Shown: positions 17,848-26,608, counted from the first letter of the stretch. The stretch is DNA of 64,000 nt from Allofranklinella schreckenbergeri (GCF_003703475.1 NZ_RDQM01000007.1:62001-126000); one strand, 5' to 3'. Numbers and translations: made by a program. Notes: generated by a model not told the origin, from the letters alone.

Positions 17848-18663
17848 GTGACACCCCCTCGCCGTTCTTTGTTTTCCTACCTCCGCGCGGCTGTGGCCTC
17901 CTGGCTGCATTTGCTGCTCATGGGCATGACGCTGGTGCCTTTCGCCCTGGTTTTGCTGGTTGCGGCTTTGTTTGTGCGCGGCGAGCCGATTTACCGCATT
18001 GGCGTGGCGTGGCTGAACTGGTGCGTCAGCAGCGCCCGCTGGCTGCTGGGCATCCGCTACCGGGTGCAGGGGATGGAGCATTTGCCTGCCTTTGCGCGCG
18101 CGCCGCAAGGGGGCGAATCTGAAAGCCCGCCCCCAGGCGTGGTGCTGCTGGTCAAGCACCAATCGACGTATGAGACTTTTCTGATGCCGCTGGTGCTGCG
18201 CCATGTGGTGCTGTCCTACGTCTTCAAGAAAGAGCTGCTCTCCATCCCCTTTTTCGGCTGGGGCATTGGCCGCATGGACATGGTGCACATCGATCGCGCC
18301 ACCGGAGCCAAGGCGTTCCACAAGGTGCTCGAGCAAGGCCGCCGCCTGATGGAGATGGGCAACTGGATCATCATGTTCCCCGAAGGCACGCGCGTGCCGC
18401 GCGGCGAAACGGGCACCTACAAAGCCAGCGGGGCGCGCCTGGCCGTCGATACGCAGGCCACGGTGGTGCCCGTCGCCGTGGCCTCGGCGCGTTGCTGGGG
18501 GCCGCGCGCCATCGTCAAATACCCCGGCGTGGTGGACGTTTCCATCGGCCCGCCCATCTCCACCGAAGGCAAAACAGCCAGCGAGCTGCTGGCGCAAGTG
18601 CAGGCGTGGATCGAGGCCGAAATGCGCCGCATCGATCCGCAAGCCTATCCGGAAAATACTTAA
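17848..18663 (+). CDS. plsC: 1-acyl-sn-glycerol-3-phosphate acyltransferase
   Basis: This 271-residue inner-membrane enzyme adds the second acyl chain to lysophosphatidic acid, giving phosphatidic acid for phospholipid synthesis. An N-terminal hydrophobic segment (residues 15-42) anchors it. The catalytic HX4D motif reads HQSTYE (104-109), with glutamate in place of aspartate, a variant I associate with betaproteobacterial PlsC. The phosphate-binding motif FPEGTR is at 177-182. I use the GTG at 17848, since no better ATG precedes the membrane segment. One of the AT-rich palindromes starts almost at its stop codon. Confidence 0.88.
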   Translation: MTPPRRSLFSYLRAAVASWLHLLLMGMTLVPFALVLLVAALFVRGEPIYRIGVAWLNWCVSSARWLLGIRYRVQGMEHLPAFARAPQGGESESPPPGVVLLVKHQSTYETFLMPLVLRHVVLSYVFKKELLSIPFFGWGIGRMDMVHIDRATGAKAFHKVLEQGRRLMEMGNWIIMFPEGTRVPRGETGTYKASGARLAVDTQATVVPVAVASARCWGPRAIVKYPGVVDVSIGPPISTEGKTASELLAQVQAWIEAEMRRIDPQAYPENT

Positions 18664-18664
18664 A

Positions 18665-18742
18665 ATTACATTTCAAAAGAAAAATAATATGCCTATTTCG
18701 GCATGATGTACATAAAATTCAATTCACATTGATTTACAAATT
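18665..18742. repeat. AT-rich palindromic intergenic element, copy 1
   Basis: The copy begins 2 bases after the plsC stop. The left arm is ATTTCAAAAGAAAAATAAT, the right arm ends CATTGATTTACAAAT, and the core has TTTCGGCATGATG. It lies between two same-strand genes and is far poorer in GC than its neighbours. Confidence 0.8.
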
Positions 18743-18761
18743 TATCCAAACGCCATCTTGA

Positions 18762-19604
18762 ATGCCAACACCCCCCGCCAGCCTGAGCCACCCGCACGCC
18801 AACCGGCAAATCCGCCTGAGCAGCGGGGGGCGAACCTTGCGCATCGGTTACGTCTGGACGGCCGCCGAGCGCCGCAGCGTCGGCATGCGCATCACCGCCG
18901 AAGGCTTGCAGGTGCGTGCGCCGCACTGGCTGCGCCCGGCCGATCTGGATGCCGCCCTGCAATCGCGCGCGGGCTGGATCATCGCCAAGCTCACCGAGCG
19001 CGCAGCCCACGCCCCCGCCAGCCCGGCGCAACCGGCCTGGAGCGATGGCGCTTACCTTGCCTGGCGCGGGCAGTGGCTGCGCTTGAGCCTGGGGCTGGCC
19101 GGGCGGCGCGCCGCCCTTCAGCGCTTGCCAGCACCTGAAGCCTTGCACCCCGCCCGCAGGCAGGCAGGCGCTGCCGCCATCGCCGCCTTGGCCGAGCCCT
19201 CACCCGTGCGCCAAGTGCTGCATCTGCCCCTGCCGCCCGACGCCCCCGCGCCCGCCATCGCCGCTGCTGCCGAGCGCTGGCTGCGCCAGCAAGCCCAGGC
19301 CCAGCTGCACGAAAGCGCCCAGCACTGGGCACCGCGCATGGGCGTGCGCCCCGCCCGCTTGGCGCTCACCAGCGCCCGCACCCGCTGGGGCAGCGCCAGC
19401 GCACAAGGGGCCATCCGCCTGCACTGGCGTCTTATCCACATGGAGGACGCGCTGTTCGACTACGTGCTCGTGCACGAGCTGGCACACTTGCGGGAAATGA
19501 ACCACAGCCCGCGCTTCTGGGCGCACGTCGCAGCCGCCCTCCCCGACTGGGAACAACGGCGTCGCCAACTGCGGCGCATCGCGCTGGAAAACTGGCTGGA
19601 TTGA
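18762..19604 (+). CDS. YgjP-type (DUF45, M48-like) zinc metallopeptidase
   Basis: This 280-residue protein belongs to the YgjP/WLM-related DUF45 family, predicted zinc metallopeptidases of unsettled cellular role. The zinc site is HELAH at residues 238-242 and the third ligand lies in NHSPRFW (247-253). The preceding RTRWGSASAQGAIRLHWRL segment is the conserved family core. The middle (about 85-165) is alanine- and proline-rich and probably a flexible insertion. The gene follows plsC on the same strand, but an AT-rich palindrome lies between them, so co-transcription is uncertain. Confidence 0.85.
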   Translation: MPTPPASLSHPHANRQIRLSSGGRTLRIGYVWTAAERRSVGMRITAEGLQVRAPHWLRPADLDAALQSRAGWIIAKLTERAAHAPASPAQPAWSDGAYLAWRGQWLRLSLGLAGRRAALQRLPAPEALHPARRQAGAAAIAALAEPSPVRQVLHLPLPPDAPAPAIAAAAERWLRQQAQAQLHESAQHWAPRMGVRPARLALTSARTRWGSASAQGAIRLHWRLIHMEDALFDYVLVHELAHLREMNHSPRFWAHVAAALPDWEQRRRQLRRIALENWLD

Positions 19605-19673
19605 GCAGCAGGGTAGGCAGCCAGGACAGCCCGTGTGTATTGGCAGGAGGCGGGCGCACACCCTCACCCCCAG

Positions 19674-19697
19674 CCCTCTCCCGCAAGCGGGAGAGGG
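19674..19697. repeat. REP-like perfect inverted repeat
   Basis: An 11-base arm CCCTCTCCCGC pairs with GCGGGAGAGGG across a 2-base loop, within the frequently seen CCTCACCCCCAGCCCTCTCC context. It looks like the common GC-rich dispersed intergenic repeat of proteobacteria. It lies between the metallopeptidase gene and hpnC and could also act as a weak terminator. Confidence 0.6.
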
Positions 19698-19808
19698 AGT
19701 GCGCGGCGCTCTCCCTTCGGGCATACCCCAAAACGCACTCCCATCCCATGCCCATTGCCCCCGCCATTTGCCCCATATCCCCGGTTGGATTCGGTTCTAA
19801 TACGCCTC

Positions 19809-20675
19809 ATGCCCGCCCCCAATGCAGCCTACCGCCCCGTCACCCACTACGAAAACTTCCCCGTAGCCAGTTGGCTGTGCCCGGCCCATTTGCGCGCTCC
19901 CATTGCGGCCATCTACCACTACGCCCGCACCGCCGACGACATTGCCGATGAAGGCCAATTGCCCGTGGCCGAGCGGCTGCACCTGCTGCGCGAATACCGC
20001 CACTGCCTGCGCGGCGAAGCCAGCGCGCCGCCCAGCCACACGCACTGGCAGCCCATCATGGCCGCCGTGCACGACAGCATCGCCCGCTTTGGCCTGCCGC
20101 AACAGCATTTCGAGGCGCTGCTGGACGCTTTTGAACAAGACGTGCGCAAAACCGGCACCGGCCACGGCTACGCCGACCGCGCCGAGCTGCTCGACTACTG
20201 CGCCCGCTCGGCCAACCCCGTGGGGCGGCTGGTGCTGCACCTGCACGGCGTGGACGACGAAACCTCACTGCAACAAAGCGATGCCATCTGCACCGCCTTG
20301 CAGCTCATCAACTTCTGGCAAGACTTGCAGCACGACATCCCGCGCGGGCGTTGGTACGTGCCCGAGCAAGACGCCAGCGCCTTTGGCATCTCCCGCCCCA
20401 CACAACAGCAAGCGCTGGCGCAAGGCCGCCAGCCTGCCGCGCTGACCAACCTGATGGCCGAGCTGGTGCAATGGACGCGCGCCTGCATGGAACAAGGCGC
20501 GCCGCTGGTGCACCGCCTGCGCGGGCGCACCGGCTGGGAGCTGCGCGTAGTCGTGCAAGGCGGCCTGCGCGTGCTGGAGAAAATGGAGCAATCGGGCTAC
20601 GAGTGCTACATCCACCGCCCCACCATCACCCGGGGCGACATCCCCACCTTGCTGTGGCGGGCCTGGCGGATGTGA
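19809..20675 (+). CDS. hpnC: Squalene/phytoene synthase family protein, HpnC-like
   Basis: This 288-residue trans-isoprenyl diphosphate synthase-like enzyme acts on farnesyl diphosphate products in the hopanoid route; HpnC and HpnD together make hydroxysqualene. The first aspartate-rich motif DDIADE is at residues 43-48, and the second region NFWQDLQHDIPRGRWY lies near residue 170. I use the ATG at 19809 because the family starts at VTHYENFPVASW; the frame is open upstream but runs through the REP-like repeat. The partners hpnD and hpnE are not adjacent, which is unusual, so the symbol rests on sequence resemblance only. Confidence 0.78.
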   Translation: MPAPNAAYRPVTHYENFPVASWLCPAHLRAPIAAIYHYARTADDIADEGQLPVAERLHLLREYRHCLRGEASAPPSHTHWQPIMAAVHDSIARFGLPQQHFEALLDAFEQDVRKTGTGHGYADRAELLDYCARSANPVGRLVLHLHGVDDETSLQQSDAICTALQLINFWQDLQHDIPRGRWYVPEQDASAFGISRPTQQQALAQGRQPAALTNLMAELVQWTRACMEQGAPLVHRLRGRTGWELRVVVQGGLRVLEKMEQSGYECYIHRPTITRGDIPTLLWRAWRM

Positions 20676-20782
20676 ACAGGGATGCACAGATCCCAGCAGA
20701 GGAGAGAAAGAACGAGCGGATGGCCCGCCCAACGCCATGCAGCGCGTCCAGAAAATGGGCATCCGCCCGCACCCAGAAAAAA

Positions 20783-20804
20783 AGGCAGGCCCCTGCGCCT
20801 GCCT
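20783..20804 (-). terminator. Rho-independent terminator after the 20832-21311 gene
   Basis: AGGCAGGC pairs with GCCTGCCT across a 6-base loop. On the minus strand the stem is followed by a run of seven T. It should end the transcript of the DUF1566 gene. Confidence 0.75.
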
Positions 20805-20831
20805 TGAAACCCTGGCGGCTACGCCGCTCCA

Positions 20832-21311
20832 TCAGGGGTTGGAGCGCACCAGGCGAACCCGGTTGGTGTTGTGAAGATAACTTTCATCCACCGTGCCGTA
20901 CTGAAAGTTGACATGCCGAACGCCATAAGGCGAAGGCGTCGAAGTCAAGTAGTGGTAGCTGGTGGCCGTTGCCGGGAACACCGTAGCGTCAATGACTGGG
21001 TCGAAGCAGGCACGATCCACCAGACTGAACAACTCCTTGACGTTGGGCAAACGCCACCCCGGCTGGCTTTTGGCATAGGCCCAGGCGGCGTCGTAGTTCA
21101 TATCCGTAGCCCTGCCAGTGCAAGTCTCGCCGTTCCAGGTCTGGCCCGCGCTGCAACGCTGCCAAATCAGGCCGGTTCGGGTATCGAGCACCTCAGCGCC
21201 GTTGGGCACAAAACGCCCTGGCTGCGTACTGGGGCAGGCCTGGGCAGCAACGGCTGCCAGAGTACAGGCACCAACGGTCAAGCGAAGAGCGGTCGTGAAA
21301 TGGGAATACAT
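20832..21311 (-). CDS. Exported DUF1566-domain protein
   Basis: This 159-residue protein has an N-terminal signal peptide (about residues 1-25, ending AAQA) and then a DUF1566/Lcl-type domain: TRTGLIWQRC, WRLPNVKELFSLVDR and a C-terminal NRVRLVRS. DUF1566 domains occur in lectin-like or adhesin-associated surface proteins; no catalytic residues are known. Four or more cysteines suggest disulfides in the periplasm or outside. I use the ATG at 21311, where the signal peptide begins. It lies just downstream of a larger protein with the same C-terminal domain, probably a tandem paralogue. Confidence 0.75.
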   Translation of the reverse strand: MYSHFTTALRLTVGACTLAAVAAQACPSTQPGRFVPNGAEVLDTRTGLIWQRCSAGQTWNGETCTGRATDMNYDAAWAYAKSQPGWRLPNVKELFSLVDRACFDPVIDATVFPATATSYHYLTSTPSPYGVRHVNFQYGTVDESYLHNTNRVRLVRSNP

Positions 21312-21439
21312 GGTGGGTTCCCCTTTAGAAAGAAAAGAAAAACAGAGAAAACAAAGCCTGGGCCGCAAAAGCACGGGGGGCGCAACCGGCGCCAAAAACC
21401 GTCGCCCTTTTTGCCAGCACTCAAGCCGCAGGCATGGCA

Positions 21440-22732
21440 TCACCGGCCGGAGCGCACCAGGCGCACCGCGTAGGAGAAGGACCGCGAGTCATCATCGACG
21501 TCCCCATCATCGAAGTTGATGTACCAGGCTGTGTTGCTGGGGTCCCGCGATTGGGCGTCTGAGGTCCAATAACGCTCACGCTGTGTGTGGGGGAACCACT
21601 CCCTATTGATGTGCACCTTCCAGCGGGATTTGCTGTAGTCCACCAGGCCATGCAGCTCCTCGGCAGTGGGCAGGCGCCAGTCGTGAAAGCCGCAAAGCCC
21701 TTTGGCATTGACGACATGCTGTATGTATTCGCTGACATCGCCCGCGCTGCCATCGCCCTGGTTGGTGTAGCGCAGTTCGAAATGCCGCAAATGGCCGGGG
21801 ATATTGACCTTGCCTTCCCAGATCAGGCCCGTCACGTTGTCTTTGACGCACTCGGTGCGGTCGTAGCCAGGCACTTCGCTGTAACTCATGGGGTTGATGT
21901 GGGCGCGCATGCCATCCTGATTGCCCGCGCCACTCAGTGCAATGGCTTGGGCGCTGTTGCAAGGCACCCTGGCGTCTGTGCCGACTTGGAGACACTGCTG
22001 GTCGGTCACGCCCGTATGCGGCAGTTTCGGGGCCATGTCCTGCGGCGGCGTGGGCGTGCCAACGCGAATCGGATCGCCAGGCGCGGCCACCTGGTTGACG
22101 ATGAAGTCGCGCACCTGCGCGCTGGTGTAAAGGCGGCTGGCGGTGACTTGCACCATCCAGGCGCGCACGGTGATTTCATCGTCTGCGTTGTACGTCGCCT
22201 GGAGGTTGCGCCCATCCATCTCGGGATCCAGCGCGCGCACAAACCGGTTGGCGGCGATGAGCTTGTTGCGCACCGCCGTCAAGTCCGGGCGCACGCCATC
22301 CTGCGCCCCTTTGAGGATGCTGTAAGCCAGATCGGTAGCGGTAAAGCGGCCATTGTTGAAGTTGTCGATGTAGTACTGACGGCCTGCGGCATCGGGCGCG
22401 GCGCCAAACAGGGCCAGGTAAATCTTGTCAATCACGCTGCCAATGGTTTGCGCATTGATGGGGCCGTAAAGGCGCCCCGCCTCTCGAGCGCCTGAGAACT
22501 CGGTGAGCACCGCGCGAAAGTCGCGGCTGGCTACGTCAGCCCAGTAAAGCATGCCAGCCGGATCGCCCGGGCGTTGGTAAAAGGCCAGGTAAAGCTCCTG
22601 CACGCTTTGCAGGGCGGGGGGCAGCGCATCATTTGACGCACTGGCAGGGGCCTGGGCAGACAGGGCAAGCATGGCCGCCAGGGCTGTTTGGGTCAGCCAG
22701 CGCACAGAGCGCTGGCGGGGCGTGGATTGCAT
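21440..22732 (-). CDS. Exported DUF4214 plus DUF1566 protein
   Basis: This 430-residue protein has a signal peptide (about residues 1-32, LALSAQAPASA), a DUF4214-like region around 38-130 (SVQELYLAFYQRPGDPAGM, with a second IYLALFGAAPDAAGRQYY unit) and a C-terminal DUF1566 domain (TGLIWEGKV, FHDWRLPTAEELHGLVDY, SYAVRLVRS). DUF4214 is common in S-layer-like, RTX and other secreted proteins. This suggests a surface protein, perhaps for adhesion. The ATG at 22732 is preceded by AGGAGG. Upstream are two hairpins and a 7-bp tandem repeat, so expression could depend on that leader. It is 128 bases before the smaller DUF1566 gene. Confidence 0.75.
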   Translation of the reverse strand: MQSTPRQRSVRWLTQTALAAMLALSAQAPASASNDALPPALQSVQELYLAFYQRPGDPAGMLYWADVASRDFRAVLTEFSGAREAGRLYGPINAQTIGSVIDKIYLALFGAAPDAAGRQYYIDNFNNGRFTATDLAYSILKGAQDGVRPDLTAVRNKLIAANRFVRALDPEMDGRNLQATYNADDEITVRAWMVQVTASRLYTSAQVRDFIVNQVAAPGDPIRVGTPTPPQDMAPKLPHTGVTDQQCLQVGTDARVPCNSAQAIALSGAGNQDGMRAHINPMSYSEVPGYDRTECVKDNVTGLIWEGKVNIPGHLRHFELRYTNQGDGSAGDVSEYIQHVVNAKGLCGFHDWRLPTAEELHGLVDYSKSRWKVHINREWFPHTQRERYWTSDAQSRDPSNTAWYINFDDGDVDDDSRSFSYAVRLVRSGR

Positions 22733-22856
22733 GGTGAAAGCCTCCTTCACTTGGTTGCAGGTTGGGGGAAGAAAACATGGCGAATACGCGGCTGGCATGT
22801 GCAAGCGCGCAACGTGCGCCAGGCCACGAGCCGGGCCACGCCAGAAACGCAAAAAA

Positions 22857-22884
22857 CCCGGCGGCGCTGTAAAGCGCGGCCGGG
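22857..22884 (-). terminator. Hairpin in the upstream region of the DUF4214 gene
   Basis: CCCGGC pairs with GCCGGG around an inner GCGCT/AGCGC stem. On the minus strand it is followed by six T, which is the shape of a terminator, yet it lies 125 bases upstream of the DUF4214 start in the same direction. It could be an attenuator, or end a short leader transcript. Confidence 0.5.
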
Positions 22885-22914
22885 CGAGCCAAGGAAACGA
22901 TGGGAAAGTGCAAA

Positions 22915-22935
22915 CGGCTGAAAGTTTTTCAGCCG
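22915..22935. repeat. Perfect short hairpin next to the leader terminator
   Basis: CGGCTGAAA pairs with TTTCAGCCG across a 3-base loop. It lies 30 bases beyond the terminator-like hairpin and could be an alternative structure or a protein-binding palindrome. Confidence 0.5.
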
Positions 22936-22965
22936 GGCGGGAATGATTAAGAGAGGACGGTCAAA

Positions 22966-23120
22966 CTTGCTGCTTGCTGCTTGCTGCTTGCTGCTTGCTG
23001 CTTGCTGCTTGCTGCTTGCTGCTTGCTGCTTGCTGCTTGCTGCTTGCTGCTTGCTGCTTGCTGCTTGCTGCTTGCTGCTTGCTGCTTGCTGCTTGCTGCT
23101 TGCTGCTTGCTGCTTGCTGC
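22966..23120. repeat. Heptanucleotide tandem repeat (CTTGCTG), about 22 copies
   Basis: Some 155 bases consist of one 7-base unit repeated without visible interruption. As 7 is not a multiple of 3, all three frames stay open and produce spurious low-complexity proteins on both strands. Long perfect arrays of this kind are prone to slipped-strand copy-number change. It lies about 235 bases upstream of the DUF4214 gene start. Confidence 0.95.
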
Positions 23121-23182
23121 TCTCTACGCAACAACGCCCCAAGCGCGCCGTAGCGCGCTTGGGGCGTTGTTGCGTAGAGAGC
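23119..23182. repeat. Perfect inverted repeat with 30-base arms
   Basis: Directly after the heptamer array, an arm starting GCTCTCTACGCAACAACG pairs perfectly with CGTTGTTGCGTAGAGAGC, 30 bases each, around a 4-base CGTA loop. It could extrude a cruciform or act as a bidirectional transcription barrier. It is far longer than an ordinary terminator and has no T run. Confidence 0.9.
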
Positions 23183-23322
23183 TTGCATAGGCGGCGGATT
23201 GTATAGAGGCAACAGGCCGATCAACACAAAAAGCGATCGGGAAGAACCCCAATCAAACGCCCTGCGCGCCCCTATGCGCCGAACGTGCGTGCGCGCATGG
23301 ACCGGGGCACAGCATCCCAAAA

Positions 23323-24039
23323 TCACCACGTGATTGCGCGCGCCAGCGCCTCGATCTCTTGAGGATCATCCGGCGCAAGATCGAAGTGGTAACAGCGCGT
23401 CCTGTACGCATCCCAGACGCTGAACATGTGCGAGGCCTTTCTTGAATCGATGGCGTGGACTTTGATGTACAAGCGCTTTTCTTTCTCAAGCACACGGATT
23501 TCTTTCGGCTCGCCCTGCTGCATCTCAGGGACTACGCCATAGTCCAGACATTGCTGTTCCGTCATCTGGTCTGCTGACACTTCTGAGCCCGAGGCAATGC
23601 TGCACCGATTCGGATCCTCCCGGCCGCAAATGTACACATCAGACAAAAAGCGATCTTGCAGCATGCTGGCAAGATCGTTGGTAGAGAGCTTGTGATCGAT
23701 CGCAAAGCCTTTGCGAAGCCTGTTTTTGAACAGGGCGCCCTCGTTCAGCTCTTTGGCTGCTGCCAGTGCCAGTTTGGCCCGCAATCCGTCGTTGACTTTA
23801 TGGGCATTGATGCGCTCTTGCGTGATGACTTTTGTCAGGCCGATGCCTTTGGAGCGTTTCTCATGCAACTCACGCGCCATTTCGTCGACGCCTCGATCCG
23901 CCTGCTCAAGCAAAGCCTCTTCATCCACTGCTTTGCGTTGCTTGGCCGACGACTGCCCCTCCGGGGGTGCCGCGTACACACCGGGCGTTGCAACACTCAA
24001 GGCAGCCAGTGTGGCCGCCAGCAAGACATGTTTTTTCAC
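23323..24039 (-). CDS. Exported protein of unknown function
   Basis: I do not recognise this 238-residue protein. It has a clear signal peptide (MKKHVLLAATLAALSVATPG, cleavage near VYA-APP). A charged helical region at residues 30-110 (many E, K and R) follows, then a more compact C-terminal part with three or four cysteines (YICGRED, RCSIAS, QQCLDY, RCYHFD) that may form disulfides. AGGATTACC precedes the ATG. It is monocistronic and lies downstream of the HIBCH-like gene on the same strand. Confidence 0.7.
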   Translation of the reverse strand: MKKHVLLAATLAALSVATPGVYAAPPEGQSSAKQRKAVDEEALLEQADRGVDEMARELHEKRSKGIGLTKVITQERINAHKVNDGLRAKLALAAAKELNEGALFKNRLRKGFAIDHKLSTNDLASMLQDRFLSDVYICGREDPNRCSIASGSEVSADQMTEQQCLDYGVVPEMQQGEPKEIRVLEKEKRLYIKVHAIDSRKASHMFSVWDAYRTRCYHFDLAPDDPQEIEALARAITW

Positions 24040-24177
24040 GGTAATCCTCCAAAAAGTGTGTTGACGGGGCAGTCATTGTGTACCAGTGCCCGTGCAACGC
24101 CCTGGCGCTGCACCGCCGCACACGCATAGGCGAGCGCAACGGCACAAGGCCTTTCGAAGCCTGTTCAAAAGAGGGCT

Positions 24178-25284
24178 TTACTTCAACATCGCCAAGGGGT
24201 GCGCAATCGCGGGCCAGGGGCTTTCAAAGAAAGCGGCGACTTCGGCTGCGTCCACGTCTTCGATGCGGGCGGGTTTCCACTGGGGGTTCTGGTCTTTGTC
24301 CACCGCCAGGGCGCGGATGCCTTCGAGGGTTTCGCTGTTTTTCTGGCGCTCGGGGCGCAGGAACATGCAGTGGCGCACCAGGTCGCGCTCCATGCGCAGG
24401 TCCTGGGCCAGCGTCATGTTACGGCCGCGGCGGATTTGCTCCAGCACCACGTGCAGCATCAGCGGCGAGCGTTTGCGCAGGGTTTGCGCTGTCTCCTGCG
24501 CCCAGGCGTTGCCCGCCTGGCCTTCTTGCTCCAGCGTGTCGATGATGGCTTTGACGCTGGGCAGGCCGAAGATGCGGTCGATGTCGGCGCGCCGGGCGCT
24601 GGCGGGCGAGTCGGCGGCCACCCAGTGCTGGCGCACATAGCCTTCGATGGCTTCGGCGCTGGCGAAGTCGCCTGCCAGGCCGTCCCACACGGCTTGTTGC
24701 TGCGCGGCGGGCAGCAGGCCATCGGCCAGGTTGAAGGCGATGGCATCGCCGCCGGTGATGATGTTGCCCACCAGCGCCAGGTATTCGCCCACATGGCCGG
24801 GCGCGCGGCTGAGGAAGTAGCCGCCGCCGACATCGGGGAACAGGCCGATGCCGGTCTCCGGCATGGCCATTTTGGTTTTCTCCGTCACGATGCGCATGCT
24901 GGCGCCTTGGGAGATGCCCATGCCCCCGCCCATGACGACGCCATCCATGAAGGCGATGTAGGGCTTGCCCAGGTGGTGGGTGAGGTGGTTGAGCTGGTAC
25001 TCCTCGGTGAAAAAGTCTTCCACGGCGGGATGGCCGTCGCTAGCGGCCTGGTGCAGAAAGCGGATGTCGCCGCCTGCGCAGAAGGCGCCAAAGGGGCCTT
25101 CCTTGCCTTGGCCGCGGATGGCGATGGCCAGCACGGCCGGATCACTCTTCCAGGCTTCCAGCACGCGGCGCAGCTCACGCACCATGCCCAGCGAGAGGGC
25201 GTTGAGCGCCTTGGGGCGGTTGAGGGTGATGAAGCCCACTTTGCCGCGGATTTCGGACAGCACTTCGGATGAGGTTTCGCTCAC
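24178..25284 (-). CDS. Enoyl-CoA hydratase/isomerase family protein, 3-hydroxyisobutyryl-CoA hydrolase-like
   Basis: This 368-residue crotonase-fold enzyme resembles 3-hydroxyisobutyryl-CoA hydrolases, which release 3-hydroxyisobutyrate in valine breakdown. The oxyanion-hole strands are GAFCAGGDIRF and DGVVMGGGMGIS, and the catalytic acidic residue should lie in AMPETGIGLFPDVGG. The long C-terminal extension (about 130 residues beyond the crotonase core) fits HIBCH rather than simple enoyl-CoA hydratases. I chose the GTG at 25284 because AAGGAG sits 7 bases before it; the frame is open farther upstream but without family resemblance. An enoyl-CoA hydratase activity cannot be excluded. Confidence 0.82.
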   Translation of the reverse strand: MSETSSEVLSEIRGKVGFITLNRPKALNALSLGMVRELRRVLEAWKSDPAVLAIAIRGQGKEGPFGAFCAGGDIRFLHQAASDGHPAVEDFFTEEYQLNHLTHHLGKPYIAFMDGVVMGGGMGISQGASMRIVTEKTKMAMPETGIGLFPDVGGGYFLSRAPGHVGEYLALVGNIITGGDAIAFNLADGLLPAAQQQAVWDGLAGDFASAEAIEGYVRQHWVAADSPASARRADIDRIFGLPSVKAIIDTLEQEGQAGNAWAQETAQTLRKRSPLMLHVVLEQIRRGRNMTLAQDLRMERDLVRHCMFLRPERQKNSETLEGIRALAVDKDQNPQWKPARIEDVDAAEVAAFFESPWPAIAHPLAMLK

Positions 25285-25519
25285 GGTTTGTCTCCTTGCT
25301 TGTTCAGTCGGGTGAAAGGGATGGCGGGCCGGCGGCCCAAGGTCAGCGGGCGATGGTAAGCCAAGGCGGCAGGCCCGAAACCGAGTGCCGCACCCAACGC
25401 AGCAGGCGAAAACGCCTGGCGGGTTGCTGCTGCGGCCAAATGGCGCACGAGCGGCCTGCACAGGCGGAGGGCCTGCAGGCGAGCGGCGACTTGGGGGGCT
25501 TTGCGGGGCCAGGCGCGCT

Positions 25520-26440
25520 TTACTTGGCCGCTGGCGCGTTGCGATCGATGCGTTGCAGGTAGTCGCGAAAGAATGCGCCAACCTGCGGGTGTTGCAGCGC
25601 CATTTCCACCGTGGCTTGCAAAAAGCCTTCTTTGCTGCCGCAGTCGTAGCGCTTGCCTTCATAGGCCAGGGCATAGACGGGCTTGTGGCGCAGCAGGTTG
25701 GCGATGGCGTCGGTGAGCTGGATTTCGCCGCCCACGCCTTTGGGCAGGTTGCGGATTTCGTCAAAAATCTCGCCCGCCAGGATGTAGCGCCCGGCTACGG
25801 CCAGGCGCGAGGGGGCGTTGGCGATGCTGGGTTTTTCCACCATGTGTTCGACGTGAGTGATGCGCGCATCCAACGCTTGGCCAGCGACGATGCCGTAGCG
25901 GGAGACTTCCTCCAGCGGCACTTCCTGCACCGCGAGGATGGAGGCGCCCGTTTGCGCATAGGCATCGACCATTTGCCGCAGCACGTTGGGGCCGCCGGGG
26001 CGGCCGGTCATCAAATCGTCGGCCAGCAGCACGGCAAATGGCTCGCGCCCCACGAGCGGCTCGGCGCACAGCACGGCGTGGCCCAGGCCCAGGGCGCGCG
26101 GCTGGCGCACGTAGGTGACAACCATGTCGTCGGGCTTGACGCTGTGCACGAGTTCGAGCAGGGCGGTTTTGCCCGCGGCTTCCAGCGCGCTTTCCAGTTC
26201 GTAGGCGGTGTCGAAATGGTCTTCAATGGCGCGTTTGTTGCGCCCGGTGACGAAGACCATGTGGCGGATGCCTGCGGCGTAAGCCTCCTCCACCGCGTAT
26301 TGGATGATGGGCTTGTCCACCACATTGAGCATCTCCTTGGGCGCGGCCTTGGTAGCAGGCAGAAAGCGCGTGCCCAGCCCGGCAACGGGGAATACGGCCT
26401 TGCGAATGGGGGGATACGTGGCGGCAGCGGATGAGGGCAT
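25520..26440 (-). CDS. galU: UTP-glucose-1-phosphate uridylyltransferase
   Basis: This 306-residue enzyme makes UDP-glucose from UTP and glucose-1-phosphate for LPS, exopolysaccharide and trehalose synthesis in the cytoplasm. The nucleotide-binding signature [17 protein letters not shown] starts near residue 21, followed by [13 protein letters not shown]. The substrate loops VEKPS and the GEIQLTDAI segment are present, and the length is typical. I use the ATG at 26440, with GGATTTGCC upstream, rather than the in-frame start at 26473. It is transcribed alone; an AT-rich palindrome lies upstream, behind the nuclease gene. Confidence 0.95.
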   Translation of the reverse strand: MPSSAAATYPPIRKAVFPVAGLGTRFLPATKAAPKEMLNVVDKPIIQYAVEEAYAAGIRHMVFVTGRNKRAIEDHFDTAYELESALEAAGKTALLELVHSVKPDDMVVTYVRQPRALGLGHAVLCAEPLVGREPFAVLLADDLMTGRPGGPNVLRQMVDAYAQTGASILAVQEVPLEEVSRYGIVAGQALDARITHVEHMVEKPSIANAPSRLAVAGRYILAGEIFDEIRNLPKGVGGEIQLTDAIANLLRHKPVYALAYEGKRYDCGSKEGFLQATVEMALQHPQVGAFFRDYLQRIDRNAPAAK

Positions 26441-26517
26441 GGCAAATCCTTGCAAATCCTGGCGAAGTGGCAAAGCCCGGCAGTGTATGCCAAGCCGCAG
26501 GGCCTTTGGATCACCCC

Positions 26518-26597
26518 AATTTATCGATCAAAGGAAAAATAATCACATTTTTTCGGCAATTCTAGCATGAAGTGATTTTTCCCATGATTGAAATAAA
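26518..26597. repeat. AT-rich palindromic intergenic element, copy 2
   Basis: Arms CGATCAAAGGAAAAATAATC and GATTTTTCCCATGATTG flank a core with TTTCGGCAA. It follows the nuclease gene (minus strand, stop at 26609) and precedes galU. This copy is more diverged than most. Confidence 0.65.
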
Positions 26598-26608
26598 GCG
26601 GCAGGACA

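Noticed and set aside
22966-23120. A CRISPR-like array
   Set aside because: The repeat unit is 7 bases with no spacers; it is a simple tandem repeat.
22943-23206. Low-complexity proteins across the heptamer array on both strands
   Set aside because: They arise because a 7-base unit without stops is open in every frame; no start signals or domains support them.
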